A stretch of DNA of 64,000 nucleotides from contig NZ_JAJTTH010000001.1 in assembly GCF_021341665.1 (NCBI RefSeq), positions 1,010,525 through 1,074,524 of the forward strand, given 5' to 3'. Position numbers and translations under genes: made by a program. Below the pieces are notes generated by a model. The model did not search any database and was not told the origin of the DNA. It was given only the letters and a program-made list of their open reading frames with translations. Below, piece by piece: positions 59,604 through 64,000 of this stretch (within the stretch, counting starts at the first letter, position 1; each line of letters opens with the position of its first letter). This DNA is from Pseudomonas sp. Au-Pse12 (GTDB lineage: Bacteria; Pseudomonadota; Gammaproteobacteria; Pseudomonadales; Pseudomonadaceae).

Positions 59604-62600
59604 AAATCCTGGCCATCCGCCTGAAGAACCTGGCCTCCCTGGCCGGCCCGTTCGAGATCGACTTCACCGCCGAACCCCTGGCCAGCGCCGGGCTGTTCGC
59701 CATCACCGGCCCCACCGGCGCCGGCAAGAGCACCCTGCTCGACGCCCTGTGCCTGGCGCTGTTCGGCGCGGTGCCGCGGCTGAACAATATCGGCCGCGAA
59801 ACCAAGGTGCCGGAAGTCGACAGCGAGATCCTCACCAGCGACCCGCGCACCCTGCTGCGCCGCGGCACCGGCAGCGGCTACGCCGAGGTGGACTTCGTCG
59901 GCATCGACGGCCGCCGCTACCGCGCCCGCTGGGAAACCAACCGCGCCCGCGACAAGGCCACCGGCAAGCTGCAAGGCAGCCGGCAGAACCTCAGCGACCT
60001 GGACAGCGAACAGCTGCTGAGCAACCAGAGCAAGAGCGAATACAAGCAGCTGATCGAAGCCCGCCTGGGGCTCAACTTCGAGCAGTTCACCCGTGCGGTG
60101 ATGCTGGCCCAGAGCGAATTCAGCGCCTTTCTCAAGGCCGATGACAAGGAACGCAGCGAGCTGCTGGAAAAGCTCACCAACACCGCGGTCTACAGCCAGC
60201 TGGGGCGCCGCGCCTACAGCAAGAGCAAGGAAGCCGAAGACGCCCACAAGGAGCTCAAGGCCCAGGCCAGCGGCATCGTGGCGCTGGAACCCGAGGCCCG
60301 GGCCGAGCTGGAACAGCAGCTGGGCGATGCGCAGCAACAACTCAAGGAGCAACAGGCCCGGTTCAAGCAGCTGGAAGCCCAGCACAGCTGGCTCAAGGAG
60401 CTGCGCCAGTGGCAGGAAGCCCGGCAAAGCGCCGCCGAGCAACTGCAAGCGGCCGAGCAGCAGGCCCTGGCCCTGGCGCCCGAGCGCCTGCGCCTGCAAC
60501 GCCTGGAACAGCTGGCGCCGCAGCGTCATCAGTTCCTGCGCCAGGCCGAGCTGGGGACCACCGTGCCGCCGTTACGCCAGCAGATCCAGCAGCAGCTGGG
60601 ACAGCAAGGCCAGCTGCAACAGCAACAGGAGCACCTGCAACAGCAACTGCTGGACGCCGGCCATGCCCTGTCCCAGGCCCAGGAGCAGCACAGCGCCAGC
60701 GCACCGCGGCTGCGCGAAGCCTTTGCCGAGCAGGCCAACCTGGAGCGCCTGGGGCAAAGCCTGAGCCAGGCCCAAGAGCAACGGGCGCTCGCCGAACAGG
60801 CCAGTACCGAAGGCCAGCACGCTATCCAGCAACTGCTGGAACAGCAGCGCCTAGTCGCTGAACGCCTGGAGCGGATCGCCGGGCAACTGGCCCACAGCGT
60901 CGCCCTCGGCCCCTTGAGCGAGGCCTGGAACGCCTACCGCGAACGCCTGCAACAACTGATGCTGATCGGCAACCGCCTGCACCAGGGGCAGGCCGAACTG
61001 CCGGCCCTGGAACAGCGCGCCGCCAGCGCCGCCGCCCAACTGAGCGAGCAGCGCGCGCAGCTCGAATTGCTCTACAGCGAAGCCGGGGCCGAGCCCCAGG
61101 CGGTGGCCGAGCAGATCCAGTTGCTCGGCACCCTGCTCCAGGACAACCGCAAGCAGCAGCGCGCCGTCGAGGAGCTGGCGCGGCTCTGGGCCCAGCAGCG
61201 CGAGCTGGACCAGCGCGGCCAGACCCTGCAGGACAAACAGCAGGCCGTGGCCAGCCAGCGCGATGAACTGAACAAGGCCGGCCTGCAAGCCAAGGCCGAG
61301 CTGCTGGTGGCCGAGCAGACCCTGAGCGTCACCCAGGCCCTGCTGGAGCGTCAGCGGCTGGCCCGCAGCGCCAGCGTCGAAGAGCTGCGCGGGCAATTGC
61401 AGACGGATCAGCCGTGCCCGGTGTGCGGCAGCGTCGAGCACCCTTACCACCAGCCCGAAGCCCTGCTGCAAAGCCTCGGGCGCCACGATGAAAGCGAGGA
61501 AGCCGGTGCCCGCAAGGCGGTGGACAGCCTCAAGGAACAGCTCAACGAACTGCGAGCCCAGGTCCAGGGGCTGATTGCCCAGCAGAAGGAATTCCTCCAG
61601 CAGCAGGAGCAACTGGCGACCCAGCAACAGGCCCTGGCCCCAAGCCTGCAAGCCCACCCGCTGAGCGCCAGCCTGCTCGACCAGACGCCGGTCAAGCGCG
61701 ACGCCTGGCTGCAACAGCAGCTGGAGCAACTGCAGCAAAGCATCACCCAGGATGAACATCGCCAGGGCGCCCTGCTGACCCTGCAAAAGGACGCCGCGCG
61801 CCTGCAAAACCAGCTGCAAGCGACCATCGACGCCAGCCAGCAGGCGGCCCAGCACCTGGACAAGCAACAACAGCAACTGGGCGCCGACCGCCAGCGCCTG
61901 GACGAAGAACTGGCCAGCTTCAGCAATCTGCTGCCGGGCGAGGTGCTCGACGGCCTGCGTCGCGACCCGGCCAGCACCTTCATGCAGCTCGACCAGCAAG
62001 TGCTGCAACGCATCGAGCAACTGCGCGAGCAGCAAGAAGAAGCCGAGGAACAGCAACAGCGCCAGCTGGCCCTGGAAAAGCAACAGGACCGCCAACTGAC
62101 CCGCCAGCAGCAACTGGCCGACGCCCAGCAGCAGTTCGCAACCCAGCACCAGCAGCAACAGGCCTGCCAGCACACACTGGCCGACCTGCTGGGCCAGCAG
62201 CCCAGCGCCGAGCAGTGGCAACAGCACCTGGAGCAGGCCGTGGAACAGGCGCGCAGCGCCCAGGCCCTGGCCCAGCAACAGCAGCAGGCACTGCACCAGC
62301 AAGCGATCCAGCTGGGGGCCGAACTCAAGGCCCGGGAAGAACGCCTGCAAGCCCTGGAAAGCGAACAGCAACACCTGGCCGCCAGCATCGAGCAATGGCG
62401 CGCCGGGCACCCGGAACTGGACGACGCCGGCCTGCAACAACTGCTGGAACTGGACGAAGAACAGCTCCAGCAGTTACGCCAGCGCCTGCAAGACAACGAC
62501 AAGGCCATCGAACAGGCCAAGGTCCTGCTGCAAGAGCGTCAGCAGCGCCTGGAACAGCATCAGGCCCAGCACAACGGCGACCTGGAGGCCGAGCAACTGA

Positions 62601-63244
62601 CCCAGGCCCTGGAAGACGTCCAGCAACAGGCCCAGGCCAGCGAACAGCACGTGGCGGACCTGCGCGCCCGACAAAGCGAAGACCAGCGCCGCCAGGCCGC
62701 CAACCAGGCGCTGAACCAGCGCCTTGAACAGGCCTACGCCGAGTGGCAGCGCTGGGCCCGGCTCAGCGCCCTGATCGGCTCGGCCGAAGGCGACAAATTC
62801 CGCAAGATCGCCCAGGCCTACAACCTCGACCTGCTGGTGCACCACGCCAACGCCCAACTGCGCCAGCTGGTGCGCCGCTACCGCCTCAAGCGCGGTGGCA
62901 GCATGCTCGGCCTGCTGGTGCTGGACACCGAGATGGGCGACGAACTGCGCTCGGTGCACTCGCTGTCCGGCGGCGAAACCTTCCTGGTGTCCCTGGCCCT
63001 GGCCCTGGGGCTGGCCTCCATGGCCTCCAGCACCCTGAAGATCGAATCGCTGTTCATCGACGAAGGCTTCGGCAGCCTCGACCCCGAGTCGCTGCAACTG
63101 GCCATGGACGCCCTCGACGGCCTGCAGGCCCAGGGGCGCAAAGTGGCGGTGATTTCCCACGTACAGGAAATGCACGAACGGATTCCGGTACAGATCAAGG
63201 TCAGCCGCCAGGGCAACGGCCTGAGCACCCTGGAGGTGCAATGA
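59600..63244 (+). CDS. sbcC: SMC-like exonuclease ATPase subunit SbcC
   Basis: Encodes 1214 residues of the Rad50 family. Walker A GPTGAGKSTLLDAL lies at about residues 37-50. Very long Gln/Glu/Leu/Ala-rich coiled coils (about 190-600 and 640-1050) flank the zinc hook CPVC at Cys606-Cys609. The C-terminal lobe has the ABC signature LSGGETFLVSLALALG, Walker B ESLFIDEGFGSLD and the His switch VAVISHVQEM. It forms the ATP-gated clamp for SbcD. The coiled coil is unusually Gln-rich (many runs of CAG/CAA codons), which gives the gene strong low-complexity sections. It overlaps the following gene by 4 bp. Confidence 0.96.
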   Translation: MKILAIRLKNLASLAGPFEIDFTAEPLASAGLFAITGPTGAGKSTLLDALCLALFGAVPRLNNIGRETKVPEVDSEILTSDPRTLLRRGTGSGYAEVDFVGIDGRRYRARWETNRARDKATGKLQGSRQNLSDLDSEQLLSNQSKSEYKQLIEARLGLNFEQFTRAVMLAQSEFSAFLKADDKERSELLEKLTNTAVYSQLGRRAYSKSKEAEDAHKELKAQASGIVALEPEARAELEQQLGDAQQQLKEQQARFKQLEAQHSWLKELRQWQEARQSAAEQLQAAEQQALALAPERLRLQRLEQLAPQRHQFLRQAELGTTVPPLRQQIQQQLGQQGQLQQQQEHLQQQLLDAGHALSQAQEQHSASAPRLREAFAEQANLERLGQSLSQAQEQRALAEQASTEGQHAIQQLLEQQRLVAERLERIAGQLAHSVALGPLSEAWNAYRERLQQLMLIGNRLHQGQAELPALEQRAASAAAQLSEQRAQLELLYSEAGAEPQAVAEQIQLLGTLLQDNRKQQRAVEELARLWAQQRELDQRGQTLQDKQQAVASQRDELNKAGLQAKAELLVAEQTLSVTQALLERQRLARSASVEELRGQLQTDQPCPVCGSVEHPYHQPEALLQSLGRHDESEEAGARKAVDSLKEQLNELRAQVQGLIAQQKEFLQQQEQLATQQQALAPSLQAHPLSASLLDQTPVKRDAWLQQQLEQLQQSITQDEHRQGALLTLQKDAARLQNQLQATIDASQQAAQHLDKQQQQLGADRQRLDEELASFSNLLPGEVLDGLRRDPASTFMQLDQQVLQRIEQLREQQEEAEEQQQRQLALEKQQDRQLTRQQQLADAQQQFATQHQQQQACQHTLADLLGQQPSAEQWQQHLEQAVEQARSAQALAQQQQQALHQQAIQLGAELKAREERLQALESEQQHLAASIEQWRAGHPELDDAGLQQLLELDEEQLQQLRQRLQDNDKAIEQAKVLLQERQQRLEQHQAQHNGDLEAEQLTQALEDVQQQAQASEQHVADLRARQSEDQRRQAANQALNQRLEQAYAEWQRWARLSALIGSAEGDKFRKIAQAYNLDLLVHHANAQLRQLVRRYRLKRGGSMLGLLVLDTEMGDELRSVHSLSGGETFLVSLALALGLASMASSTLKIESLFIDEGFGSLDPESLQLAMDALDGLQAQGRKVAVISHVQEMHERIPVQIKVSRQGNGLSTLEVQ

Positions 63245-63867
63245 GCACGCTGCCCACGCCCGAGGCGACCCTCTACTCCTTCCGCCGCTGCCCCTACGCC
63301 ATGCGCGCGCGACTGGCCCTGCGCTATGCCGGGGTGGCAGTGCAGATTGTCGAGGTCAGCCTCAAGGCCAAGCCGGCCGAGATGCTCGCGCTGTCGGCCA
63401 AGGGCACGGTGCCGGTGCTGGCGTTGAAGGATCGGGTGATCGATGAAAGCCTGGAGATCATGCACTGGGCGCTGGAGCAGCACGACCCCGAGGATTGGCG
63501 ACTGACCGCAGACCCGGCGGCCCAGGCGCAGATGGCGGCGCTGATTGCCGAGAATGACCAGGTGTTCAAGGTGCACCTCAATCGCTACAAGTACGCCGAG
63601 CGCTATCCCGAGGCGCCCATGGAGCACTACCGGGCCCAGGGCGAGGTGTTTCTGGCGCGGCTGGATGGCTTGTTGCAGCAGCGCCGGTATCTGCTGGCCG
63701 GGCATCCGAGCCTGGCGGACATGGCGCTGCTGCCGTTTGTTCGGCAGTTTGCGCATGTGGATCGGGAGTGGTTTGCGCAGACGCCCTATGGCGCTTTGCA
63801 GGGGTGGTTGCAGGGGGGGCTGGAGTCGGAGTTGTTTGGGGGGATTATGGTTAGGGCTGTGGGGTGA
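63241..63867 (+). CDS. Glutathione S-transferase-like protein
   Basis: Encodes 208 residues from an ATG that overlaps the sbcC stop (ATGA). The N-terminal thioredoxin fold (about 9-80) has the redox-like motif RRCPYAMRAR with Cys17, then KGTVPVLALKDRVIDESLEIMHWAL (the cis-Pro and glutathione-binding region). The C-terminal all-helical domain (HYRAQGEVFLARLDGLL, YLLAGHPSLADMALLPFVRQFAHVD) is that of omega/glutaredoxin-2-like GSTs. It is probably a cytoplasmic reductase or transferase; the substrate is unknown. The last 60 codons are noticeably poorer in GC3 and Gly/Trp-rich, unlike sbcC. A structured repeat starts 7 bp after its stop. Confidence 0.88.
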   Translation: MSTLPTPEATLYSFRRCPYAMRARLALRYAGVAVQIVEVSLKAKPAEMLALSAKGTVPVLALKDRVIDESLEIMHWALEQHDPEDWRLTADPAAQAQMAALIAENDQVFKVHLNRYKYAERYPEAPMEHYRAQGEVFLARLDGLLQQRRYLLAGHPSLADMALLPFVRQFAHVDREWFAQTPYGALQGWLQGGLESELFGGIMVRAVG

Positions 63868-63874
63868 GGGATGA

Positions 63875-64000
63875 GGGGGTACATATCCGTTGCTGCGGTC
63901 ACGGCGGCTGGCGGTTTCGCTCTTACAGCGACTCACTTTGGAAAAGCCCCAAAGTAAGCAAAAGGCTCCTGCCCCTCCACTCGGTGCCTCGCCTAGGCTC
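63875..64000 (+). repeat. Third copy of the GGGGTACATATCCG structured element (cut by window end)
   Basis: It starts GGGGGTACATATCCGTTGCT and reaches CCTCGCCTAGGCTC at the window edge. It is nearly identical to 25295-25433, but it has the minimal ACTTTGG-AAAAGCC-CCAAAGT hairpin without the extra GCCGG/CCGGC arm seen at 25365-25378. Confidence 0.9.

Overview
The window looks like a chromosome segment of a fluorescens-group Pseudomonas (protegens/chlororaphis-like; this is inference from gene content). The evidence is the very high GC and GC3 of most genes, REP/REPIN palindromes typical of the genus, and gene blocks matching known Pseudomonas order: vre-hxc-DING-pdtA, gdhB, and a MoxR/VWA aerotolerance-type cluster.

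Layout. 1-1242: the end of an MFS transporter and two small unassigned minus-strand genes. 1579-6379: a type VI secretion spike module made of VgrG, a two-domain peptidoglycan-attacking effector (M23-like plus GH19), and a secreted small protein that is probably its immunity partner. The effector and immunity genes are clearly richer in AT than the surroundings. 6776-36451: a phosphate-stress/cell-surface-signalling secretion island. It holds a 4170-residue TpsA protein (PdtA-like), two DING/PstS-like phosphatase-family proteins, a complete Hxc-type type II secretion system (GspC to GspM, with no prepilin peptidase), and the PUMA3 regulators VreA, VreI and VreR. The order W-U-P-V-T-X-Y-Z-Q-R-S-DING-DING-pdtA agrees with what I recall of the P. 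aeruginosa locus. Here a 1 kb block of repeats lies between hxcQ and hxcR, and no TpsB partner gene lies next to pdtA.

36579-45506: a small secreted protein, a GT-C-like membrane protein, a META/DUF4377 lipoprotein, NAD-dependent glutamate dehydrogenase (gdhB) and a small conserved protein. 46236-53078: a six-gene overlapping operon (MoxR, DUF58, DUF4381, two VWA proteins, BatD), preceded by a 157-bp tandem REPIN array. 53297-58221: hydantoinase/oxoprolinase hyuB-hyuA and an AraC regulator. 58359-63867: sbcD-sbcC and a thioredoxin-fold GST.

The most unusual non-coding signal is a family of roughly 310-330 bp elements that start GGGGTACATATCCG. There is one full copy plus a duplicated head at 25231-25601, an inverted and diverged copy at 25844-26174, and a third copy running off the window at 63875. 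Comparing the copies shows paired base changes that preserve at least four hairpins, so the elements appear to be under selection for folding as RNA or single-stranded DNA. No tRNA, rRNA or CRISPR array was seen.
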